Source: CAINVV01 sp038323575 (lineage in GTDB: Bacteria > Bacteroidota > Bacteroidia > Bacteroidales > Prolixibacteraceae). From it: a stretch of DNA of 64,000 nucleotides. The position numbers and the translations under genes were made by a program. Location: the NCBI GenBank assembly GCA_038323575.1, contig JBBQHB010000010.1:18021-82020 (forward strand), given 5' to 3'. This document shows, one piece after another, positions 51,147 through 59,694 of this stretch. Every line of letters begins with the position of its first letter. Positions within the stretch are counted from its first letter, which is position 1. Under the pieces are notes generated by a model that saw only the letters and a list, made by a program, of their open reading frames with translations, searched no databases and had not been told where the DNA came from.

Positions 51147-52063
51147 ATGCCGTTATCGATTTAGGTACCAATACCTTTAACCTTTTGGTGGCCGAAACTT
51201 CTGAACCAGGTACTTTCAGGGTACTGCACGAAGAGCGGATCGCGGTCAAAATGGGGCGCGGAGGCATCCACAAAGAAAAATTGCTTCCCGAAGCAATGGA
51301 GAGAGGGTTGAGTGCCCTCTCTCTGCATGAAAAAAACATCCGCAAATTCGGAGCGTCAAATGTACGCGTAATTGGCACCTCCGCGATCAGGGGCGCCGCC
51401 AACCGGCAAGAATTTATTGAGAAGGTCCGCACACAGTTTGGCTGGGAAATGGAGGTAATTGACGGTAACCGGGAAGCTGAATATATTTTCAGGGGAACGG
51501 TCAACTCACTGCCTCCCTTGCAGGAAAAATACCTGGTTTTGGATATCGGCGGCGGAAGCAACGAATTTATCCTGGCTGAAGGCGATCGTATCATCTGGAA
51601 AAGGAGTATCAACATTGGTATTGCGAGGGTTCTGGAACTTTTTCCGATGTCAGATCCGCCGTTATCCGCCGAAATTGAAGGTGTGGAAGCGTGGTTCGAT
51701 GCGCATCTGGCACCTTTAAAAGAAATATGCAACCTTCATCAGCCAAAAGTGCTGGTTGGTTGCTCCGGTGCATTCGACACCCTGATGGATATTCTGGAGG
51801 AAAAGAAACCGGATGCAACATTCCGGAAGTCTTCTTCCTTCCCCCTGGACCAGTTTCACCGTATCCACCACATTCTGAGCTCTGTTGACCGCGAAAGCAG
51901 GTGCCGGATCACGGGGGTCGACAAAAACAGGGTGGAGATGATCGTCATTGCCTCCATATTTATTAACTTTATCCTGCGAAAACTGGAAATTCGTGAGCTG
52001 ATTCATACCCATTTCTCCCTTAAGGAAGGTGTTATGTTCGAAATGGCCGGTCAAACATCCTAA
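51125..52063 (+). CDS. Ppx/GppA exopolyphosphatase-family phosphatase
   Basis: 312 residues from MADVQVVNAVIDLGTNTFNL; longer upstream readings lie inside the permease gene in another frame. ASKHA fold: DLGTNTFNLLV (phosphate 1), GTSAIRGAANRQEF, VLDIGGGSNEFILAEG (phosphate 2) and SCSGAFDTL-like GCSGAFDTLMD. The family hydrolyses polyphosphate or pppGpp; it lacks the C-terminal HD domain of long GppA/Ppx. The 22-bp overlap with the permease suggests translational coupling, and 11 bp separate it from the response regulator. Confidence 0.9.
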   Translation: MADVQVVNAVIDLGTNTFNLLVAETSEPGTFRVLHEERIAVKMGRGGIHKEKLLPEAMERGLSALSLHEKNIRKFGASNVRVIGTSAIRGAANRQEFIEKVRTQFGWEMEVIDGNREAEYIFRGTVNSLPPLQEKYLVLDIGGGSNEFILAEGDRIIWKRSINIGIARVLELFPMSDPPLSAEIEGVEAWFDAHLAPLKEICNLHQPKVLVGCSGAFDTLMDILEEKKPDATFRKSSSFPLDQFHRIHHILSSVDRESRCRITGVDKNRVEMIVIASIFINFILRKLEIRELIHTHFSLKEGVMFEMAGQTS

Positions 52064-52074
52064 AAAGTGCTTTT

Positions 52075-53229
52075 ATGCTTAAAATACTGGTAATCGACGA
52101 CGAAAAAAGTATCCGCAATACCTTGAAAGATATTCTTGGTTTTGAAGGGTATCAGGTTGAATTGGCCGAAAATGGGATGATAGGGACAGAAATGGTTCAA
52201 TCGACCGACTTCGACATCATCTTCTGCGACATCAAGATGCCTGAAATGGACGGCATCGAAGCATTGGAAAAAATCATGCAGATCAAACCGGAATCCACGG
52301 TAGTGATGATTTCCGGTCACGGTACCATCGACACGGCCGTTGAAGCCATCAAAAAAGGGGCTTTCGACTTTATTGAGAAACCTCTCGATTTGAACCGCCT
52401 CCTGATTACGCTCCGCAATGCCAGCGACAAAACTGCTTTGGTGAAGGAGACGATCGTCCTGAAACAAAAAGTCAGTAAAAAATTTGAGATCATCGGCGAT
52501 TCCCCTGCCATCAGGAAAGTACTGGAGATGTGCGACAGGGTCGCTCCCACCGAAGCCAAGGTGCTTATAACGGGTTCCAACGGAACCGGAAAGGAACTGA
52601 TTGCCCGAAGACTTCATGAATTATCTTCCCGTGCAGAGAACGCGTTTGTGGAGGTTAACTGCGCTGCCATTCCCTCAGAACTCATCGAAAGTGAACTTTT
52701 CGGCCACGAAAAAGGGGCTTTTACCTCTGCCATCAAACAACGGAAAGGAAAATTCGAGCAAGCCGACGGCGGAACCCTTTTCCTGGATGAGATCGGCGAT
52801 ATGAGCCTTTCGGCTCAGGCAAAGGTACTGCGGGCTTTGCAGGAAAACATCATTACCAAGGTCGGAAGCGATAAGCCGGTGGAGGTGAATGTGCGGGTGA
52901 TTGCCGCTTCCAATAAAGAGCTTCAGGAAGAGATCCGGAACGGAAGTTTCAGGGAAGACCTTTACCACCGGCTGAGTGTCATCCTGATCCATGTCCCCTC
53001 ACTCGACCAGCGAAAAGAAGACATTCCGATTCTTGCACACTATTTTATTGAGCAGTTGTGCGGTGAATACGGTCAGCCGGTGAAGGAGATTACACCAGAG
53101 GCCCTTGAGCTGCTTTCCTTGCGATCATGGAGCGGCAATATCCGCGAGTTTCGAAACGTGATAGAACGGTTGATCATATTGGGCGGAAAAACCATTACGG
53201 AAGAGGATATTGCAAATTTTGTGGGGTAA
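52075..53229 (+). CDS. NtrC-family response regulator lacking a DNA-binding domain
   Basis: 384 residues. Receiver domain 1-118 with phospho-acceptor Asp52 (FCDIKMPEMDG) and FIEKPLDLNRLL. Sigma-54 AAA+ domain about 140-380: Walker A GSNGTGKELIAR, Walker B GTLFLDEIGDM, and the sigma-54 contact loop as KGAFTSA instead of GAFTGA. The protein stops 12 residues after RSWSGNIREFRNVIERLI, so the C-terminal Fis-type HTH is absent. It could activate sigma-54 promoters from solution or through a partner. No histidine kinase gene is beside it. Confidence 0.92.
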   Translation: MLKILVIDDEKSIRNTLKDILGFEGYQVELAENGMIGTEMVQSTDFDIIFCDIKMPEMDGIEALEKIMQIKPESTVVMISGHGTIDTAVEAIKKGAFDFIEKPLDLNRLLITLRNASDKTALVKETIVLKQKVSKKFEIIGDSPAIRKVLEMCDRVAPTEAKVLITGSNGTGKELIARRLHELSSRAENAFVEVNCAAIPSELIESELFGHEKGAFTSAIKQRKGKFEQADGGTLFLDEIGDMSLSAQAKVLRALQENIITKVGSDKPVEVNVRVIAASNKELQEEIRNGSFREDLYHRLSVILIHVPSLDQRKEDIPILAHYFIEQLCGEYGQPVKEITPEALELLSLRSWSGNIREFRNVIERLIILGGKTITEEDIANFVG

Positions 53230-53235
53230 TTCAAC

Positions 53236-54132
53236 TTACGGCACTACTACATTCAGCGACAGCGGATCGACCGAAATATGGATAGGATCACTGTTTTTAA
53301 CCGGCTCGCCATCTACATGGAAATTCAGATTCTTCCCGCGGATTACCACATTTTTGGTTTTGAAATAGGTACAACGCGGAGATCGGTCGATGGTTTTGTT
53401 GAATAACCTGAATCCCAGTCCCAGGGCGCCAAGAAATCCGACTGGTTTGATCGCACAAAATTCCAAAAAACCGTTTGAAACACTGGCTTGAGGTGCAATA
53501 AATGCATCGTTGCCATACTGGGATGTATTTGCCAGAGCCAAAACAAAAGATTTATAACTTTTGGCTGTACCGTCGATTTCCACTTCGTATTGTTGGGACC
53601 GGTACCTGAAGAATTCCTTCATCACCAGGATGAAGTAAGGAATCGGTCCTCTCCGGGTTGTTTTGGAAAAACAACCTGCAATATGGTGATCGAAACCCAG
53701 CCCGCAAACATTCATGAACCTGCGGTCATTCACCAAGCCGGTGTCTATTTGTACTACATGACCGTTCAGCAGTTGGTTAAGGGCTTTTTCAGGTTTCATG
53801 GAGATTCCCAACTCGCGCCCAAGTGCATTACCGGATCCCGCAGGTATTAAACCCATGATGCCGGAAGTCCCAGCCAATGAGGAGGCGACCTCATTCATAG
53901 TCCCGTCTCCGCCGACAGCCACAAAAATATCATATTTATCAAACCTCTTCCGGATGATCTTTTTCGCGTCACCGGCTGCACGCGTAAAAAGGATCTTGTA
54001 TTTTACTTTTTTCCCTTCACAGGCAGTTCCGATTATTTGCAGGAAATCTCTTCTCCCTCCCACACCGGCTACCGGATTCAGCAGAAACAGATACCGAAGA
54101 ATTTTTTCCTTTTTTTGTGCTGGTTTTGTCAT
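53236..54132 (-). CDS. YegS/DagK-family lipid kinase
   Basis: 298 residues. FLLNPVAGVGGRRDFLQ at the start, nucleotide site FVAVGGDGTMNEVASSLAG near 75-93, GLIPAGSGNALGRELG, and the C-terminal beta domain with LNFHVDGEPV. The family phosphorylates diacylglycerol, sphingoid bases or related lipids. Convergent with the response regulator (7-bp gap). Divergent from the RNA region downstream on the plus strand. Confidence 0.9.
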   Translation of the reverse strand: MTKPAQKKEKILRYLFLLNPVAGVGGRRDFLQIIGTACEGKKVKYKILFTRAAGDAKKIIRKRFDKYDIFVAVGGDGTMNEVASSLAGTSGIMGLIPAGSGNALGRELGISMKPEKALNQLLNGHVVQIDTGLVNDRRFMNVCGLGFDHHIAGCFSKTTRRGPIPYFILVMKEFFRYRSQQYEVEIDGTAKSYKSFVLALANTSQYGNDAFIAPQASVSNGFLEFCAIKPVGFLGALGLGFRLFNKTIDRSPRCTYFKTKNVVIRGKNLNFHVDGEPVKNSDPIHISVDPLSLNVVVP

Positions 54133-54210
54133 TTAGCTTCTTGCCTGATTAAGCATTTTACTCTTTATTAATCCAGGTTTGATAATATGTTGATGTAAGT
54201 TCATAAAATA

Positions 54211-54239
54211 CAAAGATAATTTATGCAATTCAACTTCAA
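54211..54239 (-). promoter_or_regulatory. Promoter of the DagK-family gene
   Basis: Minus-strand TATCTTTG at 54211-54218 with TTG at 54237-54239 (18-bp spacer). About 80 bp upstream of the start codon. Confidence 0.55.
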
Positions 54240-54420
54240 TTTTTTTAGCCGGAAAAATTCATTTCTCACCACCTTTTTTAAAATCCGGCATTTTTTTCCC
54301 TTCCTTTGAAACGATAAGTTTTATATCTATCTCATATTGCGAAACTTATACATATAAAAGTTATTAACAATTGTTGATAACTCTGGTTTAAAAAAGGTTG
54401 ACAGAAAACTGCAAAAAAAG

Positions 54421-54452
54421 TTGCAAAATGGGTATCTATTGTATTATATTTG
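54421..54452 (+). promoter_or_regulatory. Promoter of the large structured RNA
   Basis: TTG at 54421-54423, a 21-bp spacer, then TATATTTG at 54445-54452, an exact -7 match. Expected start near 54459. Confidence 0.65.
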
Positions 54453-54459
54453 ATTCATC

Positions 54460-55352
54460 AGGTCAGCCATAAAGGGTCACCCAAAAATGGTGGAAGCGGC
54501 CAAGGTTCTTAATTGAGTTGGAAGCCAAATCGTACGGATCGCAAGATCTGCGTCATGGATGGGTCGGAGTGTGGGTTAGTTGAGGAGCAATCCGAAGTTG
54601 CCCGGACAACCAAAAAGTCCTGAGTGTTCTTTTAAATGTTGTAGCAAAAAGTCGAAAATTGAATGGTTCGTAAGTTCCGGAATGTTTTCGAAGGAAATCG
54701 TCTCTCGCAAGAGAGGGCTCGCAAGGGTGGAAAGTACTCCGGGTATTTGTTGATTGAAAGATTAATAGGTCTCCCGACTTAATGCAACCTCTCCGAAAGG
54801 GAATCCGCAAGGAGACACCGGAAGAGAATCCCGGAACGGAAACCGCAAGGAGACCGGAAAAGGATGCCCAAAGGAAAAACCATTAAAAGTAGTTCCGGCA
54901 GGGAGGAAGCCGAAGAGGCGCAAACCGGACGCAAGTTCGGGGAGCGAATCGCACGGCCGACAGGAAAAAGTCACTGAGCGTTCTTTAGGTAGTGAAGTTT
55001 AAGGTGTAAAGCAGAAAGTGGCGCAAGCCGCAGGAAGTTTTCGATGGAAATCACCCGCTGTAAGGCAGTGAAAGTACCCGTGAAAGCCGAAAAATCGCAA
55101 GATGGAAAGCAGAACGGACTTTAAGCAGCTCCCTCCCGTAAGGAATCCGCAAGGAAACCGAAAGGAGAGCCGGAAATTACCACTGTAACAAGTTGTAATG
55201 GATGGTTGGGGGTCGGAGAGCAGGAAACAAAGCGCAAGCGGCGTGAATGCACGAAGGCCAGCCGAAATAACCGTAGCCTGGCGCCATGACAAGTTCGCTT
55301 GTCAGGTAGAATGGGAACAAATTCAAAAGATTTGTTCCCATTTGTGTTTTTA
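54460..55352 (+). ncRNA. Large structured noncoding RNA of about 0.9 kb, unassigned class
   Basis: Between a good promoter and a perfect terminator lie about 890 bp with no plausible gene. Composition is purine-rich on the plus strand and dense in hairpins capped by stable tetraloops: CGGATC-GCAA-GATCTG (54535-54550), CTCTC-GCAA-GAGAG (54702-54715), GGC-GCAA-GCC (55020-55029), two CC-GCAA-GG sites in GGAATCCGCAAGGA, TCC-GAAA-GGG, CCC-GTAA-GG, and TGACAAG-TTCG-CTTGTCA (55287-55304). GNRA and UUCG loops appear only when read on this strand, which fixes the orientation. Two halves (about 54613-54830 and 54965-55175) are related. It does not show the conserved cores of RNase P RNA, tmRNA, 6S RNA or SRP RNA that I know. 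Class and function unknown. Confidence 0.65.
55311..55352 (+). terminator. Terminator of the large RNA
   Basis: ATGGGAACAAAT (55311-55322) pairs perfectly with ATTTGTTCCCAT (55330-55341) over a 7-nt loop, followed by TTGTGTTTTT. It also serves the convergent gene at 55371. Confidence 0.9.
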
Positions 55353-55370
55353 TACCACCCTATCGATCCG

Positions 55371-56132
55371 CTACTTATATAGATTATTCAGATCAGCATT
55401 GGTAAGGTCCACCAAAAAATCGGCAATCTTAAGCGTAATAAATTCATAGAATTTCCTTCCCTTTTCTGCTGTTGCAAGCGCCGGATTGCCGATACCTGTA
55501 TCCTCCGTTACCTGGCTCCATCTTCTTTCGGCCCAGGCCCATCCCTGGTTCAGCGCTTCAATCCTGAACTTTTTTGCATGCCCCTCCCCTGCCGTTGACA
55601 ATGACTGTACCAGTTCAGGATAAAGATACATCATCAAACTGGTCTCAACTTCTCCGGCATGTTCTCCGAGATCTTCAAAGAAATTTTCTATCCCGGGAAT
55701 CTTAAACCAGTTGCATTGGGTCAGCAGCATCTCCGGAAAGAGCAGGTTCAATTCCCTGATATGCTGTTTGAAATCGTTTCCACCATGGGTATTCAACAGG
55801 ACGAACTTTCTGATCGACTGTCTGTTAAGCACAGTTAAAAGATCTTTCAGGATCAGAAATTGCGTACCCGGATTCAGGTTCATATCCAGCCTGATATCGG
55901 GTTGACCGGTATTAACCCCGTAGGGAATGGTTGGAAGAACCATAACACCGGCACCTTTGTCAGTTGCCAGTTTCGCACAATCTGCAGCCAGGCGGGTGGC
56001 GATGTAATTATCGGTGCCATAAGGCATATGGTAATTGTGTGCTTCAGTTGCACCCCAGGGTAAAATAACCACTTCGGGTCTTGTTTCTTTTACTGCTTTC
56101 CAGTTGGTCTCTTCAAGGACAAATGATTGCAT
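55371..56132 (-). CDS. Creatininase-family amidohydrolase
   Basis: 253 residues from MQSFVLEETNWKAVKETRPE; the longer upstream reading is low-quality sequence overlapping the divergent promoter. Metal-site motifs of the creatininase family: LPWGATEAHNYHMPYGTDNY, LLNTHGGNDF, and LGEHAGEVETSLMMYLYPE. Members hydrolyse cyclic amides or formamides, e.g. creatinine or pathway intermediates of flavin-like cofactors; substrate unknown. Divergent from the PhzF gene. Confidence 0.88.
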   Translation of the reverse strand: MQSFVLEETNWKAVKETRPEVVILPWGATEAHNYHMPYGTDNYIATRLAADCAKLATDKGAGVMVLPTIPYGVNTGQPDIRLDMNLNPGTQFLILKDLLTVLNRQSIRKFVLLNTHGGNDFKQHIRELNLLFPEMLLTQCNWFKIPGIENFFEDLGEHAGEVETSLMMYLYPELVQSLSTAGEGHAKKFRIEALNQGWAWAERRWSQVTEDTGIGNPALATAEKGRKFYEFITLKIADFLVDLTNADLNNLYK

Positions 56133-56228
56133 AATCCGGTTGATTTGTGATACAAAGTAAATCAATTTGCACAAGAGAATAAATGAAAAAGAATGGATGT
56201 TTAAAATATAATGGTTATTTTCGTTTCC

Positions 56229-57017
56229 ATGAGAATTCCAATTTATCAGATCGATGCATTTTCCGAAATGCTTTTTTCGGGAAATCCTGCAGCAATTTGT
56301 CCGCTTGAGTTCTGGCTTGATGACAAATTGCTTCAAAATATTGCTGCCGAAAACAACCTCTCTGAAACGGCTTTCCTGGTAAGAAAAAATGATCATTTCG
56401 AAATCAGGTGGTTCACACCGGAAACCGAAGTGGAATTGTGCGGTCATGCTACACTGGCTTCCGCGCATGTTCTTTTTGAACACCTTGATTTTCTGTCAAA
56501 TACAATAATTTTTGAGTCAAAATACAGCGGAAAACTGACCGTTACAAAAAAAGGAGAAATGCTTGAGCTGAATTTTCCGGCAGACTATCTTGAGCCTTCA
56601 CTTCCGCCGGAAGGACTGATCAAAGCTATCGGAAAGAAACCACTGGAGATATGGAAAGGTAAAAAAGATTACCTTCTTTATTATGGCTCCCAGGAGGATA
56701 TAGAAGAGATCAAACCCAAATTTTCGGATTTGATGTCAGTCCATGCAAGGGGTATAATCGTAACAGCAGCCGGATATGAATTTGACTTCGTGTCACGTTT
56801 TTTTGCACCCGCTGTCGGGGTAAATGAAGATCCGGTTACCGGCTCAGCGCATACCAGCCTCGTGCCTTTCTGGGCACACAGGCTGAATAAACGCTCTTTC
56901 GATGCCGCCCAGCTTTCCCGCAGAGGAGGCTTCCTTCATTGTGAACTATCGGGAGACAGGGTGCTTATCTCCGGAAAAGCCAAAACTTCCCTTATTGGAG
57001 ATATCTTTGTTGACTAA
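56229..57017 (+). CDS. PhzF-family isomerase/epimerase-like protein
   Basis: 262 residues from MRIPIYQIDAFSEM; an in-frame Met six codons upstream is less typical. Conserved: FSGNPAAICPLEFWLDD, NNLSETAFLV (catalytic Glu of the family), RWFTPETEVELCGHATLASAHVLF, and FAPAVGVNEDPVTGSAHTSL. The fold is that of PhzF and diaminopimelate epimerase. No phenazine genes are present, so its substrate is unknown. Cytoplasmic. Confidence 0.9.
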   Translation: MRIPIYQIDAFSEMLFSGNPAAICPLEFWLDDKLLQNIAAENNLSETAFLVRKNDHFEIRWFTPETEVELCGHATLASAHVLFEHLDFLSNTIIFESKYSGKLTVTKKGEMLELNFPADYLEPSLPPEGLIKAIGKKPLEIWKGKKDYLLYYGSQEDIEEIKPKFSDLMSVHARGIIVTAAGYEFDFVSRFFAPAVGVNEDPVTGSAHTSLVPFWAHRLNKRSFDAAQLSRRGGFLHCELSGDRVLISGKAKTSLIGDIFVD

Positions 57018-57064
57018 AACATATTTATAAAACCAAACAACAGAACAATTAAACCAAGAAAAAA

Positions 57065-58513
57065 ATGAGAATCTCAATCAATCACTGGAAACTTCTACTA
57101 ATTTTACTGTTTTTCAGCACCTTATCGAGTGCTCAGGTAACTCTCCCGCCCTTCTTTAACTGCAACATGATTTTGCAGCAGGGCATTCCGATTCCGGTTT
57201 GGGGTTGGGCTTCACCGGGAGAAAAGGTAAGCGTTACTTTCAACGAAAAAACAGTGACCACCAAAACAGGCAAAGACGGCAAATGGAGAGTGACCCTGCA
57301 GCCCATGAACTATGGCGGCCCCTATAAAATGGTTGTCAAAGGCAAGAACCTGCGCACCATCGAAAACATCCTGATAGGCGAAGTCTGGGTATGCTCCGGA
57401 CAGTCAAACATGGGATTCAACCTTTCTTCAGCCAACAATGCAGAAGCCGAGATTGCAGCATCCAACTATCCTGAAATAAGGCTCTTTACCGTTAAAAGAG
57501 GGATTGCCCAAACTCCGCAGGATAACCTGGAAGAAGGGGAATGGTGGGAATGTTCCCCTATATCCACCCCTAAGTTCTCAGCAGTGGCCTATTTCTTCGG
57601 ACGCTCACTGTACCAAAAGCTGAAAGTCCCGATTGGTCTTATCAATACCTCCTGGGGAGGTACCGTCGCAGAGACCTGGACCAGTCAGGATGCCATTGCA
57701 AAAAATCCGGATTTTGCGCCAATGCTGGAGAAACTGAAGAAAATTGACCTGAATGATAATAAATCGTTGGGACCCAACTCCTATCCTACACTCCTGTTCA
57801 ACGGAATGATTAATCCGATTATACCCTACGCAATCAAAGGAGCCATCTGGTACCAGGGTGAAGGCAATGCCGGAAGGGCATTTCAGTACCGCCGGGTTTT
57901 CTCCGACATGATCAAGGACTGGAGAGCACATTGGAACCAGAGTGATTTTCCATTCCTGTTTGTGCAGCTGGCCAACTTCATGAAAGCCGACAGCGTGCCT
58001 GCAGAAAGTACGTGGGCCGAGCTGCGTGAGGCCCAATCCATGGCTCTCTCCCTGCCTAAGACCGGAATGGCTTCGGCCATTGATGTGGGTGATGCCCTGA
58101 ATATCCATCCGAAAGACAAACAGACTGTGGGAAACAGGTTGGCCCTTTCAGCCCTGAAAGTGGCTTACAGGCAAAACATCGAAAACATGGGACCGGTATA
58201 CAGAGAGATGAAAATTATTGGCAGCACGGTTGAAATCACCTTCGACCATGTTGGTACCGGATTGAAAGCGAAAGACAAATACGGCTATGCGAAAGGATTC
58301 ACCATAGCCGGGAACGACCACAAATTTTATTGGGCGAAAGCCACTATTACCAGCACTAATACAGTCTTAATCAGCACACCGGAAGTTTCAGCACCTGTTG
58401 CCATAAGATACGGCTGGGCCAATAATCCCGATGATGTTAACCTCTACAACAGTGAAGGACTCCCTGCGGATCCATTCAGGACGGATAAGTGGAAGGGAAT
58501 TACGGAACCGTAA
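57065..58513 (+). CDS. Secreted sialate O-acetylesterase family protein
   Basis: 482 residues. Signal peptide LLLILLFFSTLSSAQ. The SGNH catalytic Ser is in VWVCSGQSNMGF near residue 119, with AIWYQGEGNAGR near 265 and the Asp/His pair in DVGDALNIHPKDKQ near 345. N-terminal beta domain (NMILQQGIPIPVWGWASPGE). The family removes O-acetyl groups from sialic acids or xylan. No neighbouring sialidase. It begins 48 bp after the PhzF gene but probably has its own role. Confidence 0.9.
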   Translation: MRISINHWKLLLILLFFSTLSSAQVTLPPFFNCNMILQQGIPIPVWGWASPGEKVSVTFNEKTVTTKTGKDGKWRVTLQPMNYGGPYKMVVKGKNLRTIENILIGEVWVCSGQSNMGFNLSSANNAEAEIAASNYPEIRLFTVKRGIAQTPQDNLEEGEWWECSPISTPKFSAVAYFFGRSLYQKLKVPIGLINTSWGGTVAETWTSQDAIAKNPDFAPMLEKLKKIDLNDNKSLGPNSYPTLLFNGMINPIIPYAIKGAIWYQGEGNAGRAFQYRRVFSDMIKDWRAHWNQSDFPFLFVQLANFMKADSVPAESTWAELREAQSMALSLPKTGMASAIDVGDALNIHPKDKQTVGNRLALSALKVAYRQNIENMGPVYREMKIIGSTVEITFDHVGTGLKAKDKYGYAKGFTIAGNDHKFYWAKATITSTNTVLISTPEVSAPVAIRYGWANNPDDVNLYNSEGLPADPFRTDKWKGITEP

Positions 58514-58518
58514 AAAGA

Positions 58519-58741
58519 CTATGGGACTTGGAGACTGGGAGACTGGGGGACTGAGATACGGATAGATTGTGAGACACTTGTTCTAACAGGACTCTCATAT
58601 TCGAATTCGTTTAGTTTTTTGCTAATTGACAAATTGTTGCATTGCCGCATCTCCTGGTCCCAAAGTCTCCCAGTCCCATAGTCTCCCAGTCCCATAGTCT
58701 CCCAGTCCCCTAGTCTCCCAGTCCCCTAGTCTAAGTGTCTC
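58519..58741. repeat. Inverted GACTGGGA / TCCCAGTC arrays between two convergent genes
   Basis: 58519-58552: units GGGACTTGGAGACTGGGAGACTGGGG. 58657-58735: six units of AGTCTCCCAGTCCCATAGTCTCCC type, reverse complement of the first array. Unique spacer about 100 bp. Lies between the esterase (+) and endonuclease IV (-) stops. Confidence 0.85.
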
Positions 58742-58745
58742 TCCA

Positions 58746-59588
58746 TCATTTTTCAAAGCTGCGCAGCAACCTGATCTCCTCCGCCCACAGCGTTTCATCC
58801 GGTGTTTCGAGAATAATAGGGATGTTATTGAACCGGGCATCCTGCATCACCATTTTAAAGAGATCGATACCGATAAAGCCTTTCCCGACATTGTCGTGAC
58901 GGTCGACGCGCGAACCTAACTCCTTTTTGGAATCGTTCAGGTGAATGCCGCTCAGGTAGTTGAAACCGATAATTTCTCCGAATTTGCTCCAGGTACGGTC
59001 ATACTCCTCCTTTACCCTGAGATCGTACCCGGCCGTAAAAGTGTGGCAGGTATCAATGCAAACGCCAACCCTGGATTTATCCTCCACCTGCGAAATAATT
59101 TCTGCAACCTGTTCGAATACATATCCAAGATTGGAGCCTTGCCCTGCCGTGTTTTCAATCACAGCAGTCACCCCCTTGGTCCGTTCCAGAACAAAATTGA
59201 TGGATTCGGCGATGGTAGTCAGGCATTTGGAAACTTCAACCTTCTGCAGGTGGCTGCCCGGGTGAAAGTTTAGCAGTTTCAAACCCAACTGTTCGCACCG
59301 CTGCATCTCGTCCAGAAAAGCCTCCCTGGATTTTAACAGGGGCTCCTCTTCCGGATGGCCCAGGTTGATCAGGTAACTGTCGTGCGGAAGGATCATCTCC
59401 GGAAGGAATCCATTCGCTTCACAATTTGCTTTAAACGCCGCGATGCTTTTAGCTGTCAGCGGCGGTGAATTCCATTGTCGCTGGTTCTTGGTAAACAGGG
59501 CAAAAGCATTTGCCCCAATCTCCCTGGCATTGAGCGGTGCATTCTCCACTCCTCCCCCTGCACTTACGTGCGCTCCGATATGCTTCAT
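58746..59588 (-). CDS. nfo: Endonuclease IV (AP endonuclease)
   Basis: 280 residues, full length. MKHIGAHVSAGGGVENAP at the start; metal-site motifs VIENTAGQGSNLG, GVCIDTCHTFTAGYDL, and HLNDSKKELGSRVDRHDNVGKG; ILETPD near the C-terminus. It cleaves DNA 5' to abasic sites in base-excision repair. Stop adjoins the TCCCAGTC array. Confidence 0.95.
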   Translation of the reverse strand: MKHIGAHVSAGGGVENAPLNAREIGANAFALFTKNQRQWNSPPLTAKSIAAFKANCEANGFLPEMILPHDSYLINLGHPEEEPLLKSREAFLDEMQRCEQLGLKLLNFHPGSHLQKVEVSKCLTTIAESINFVLERTKGVTAVIENTAGQGSNLGYVFEQVAEIISQVEDKSRVGVCIDTCHTFTAGYDLRVKEEYDRTWSKFGEIIGFNYLSGIHLNDSKKELGSRVDRHDNVGKGFIGIDLFKMVMQDARFNNIPIILETPDETLWAEEIRLLRSFEK

Positions 59589-59694
59589 GTTAATATTTTT
59601 TTTCTCTTATACGAAGTCGGCTATGAAGAGTTGAAGATAATTGAAAAATTAATCTGATATTCGTGTGGAATTAAACTACATAACCAATTATACC

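Noticed and set aside
54553..55292. Short minus-strand frames opposite the large RNA
   Set aside because: They encode low-complexity Pro/Cys/Phe-rich peptides produced by the antisense of GCAA-rich hairpins; no start signals or motifs.
54460..55352. RNase P RNA, tmRNA, or an rRNA fragment
   Set aside because: None of the conserved cores I know (for example the GAGGAAAGTCC block of RNase P, or a terminal tRNA-like end of tmRNA) is present.
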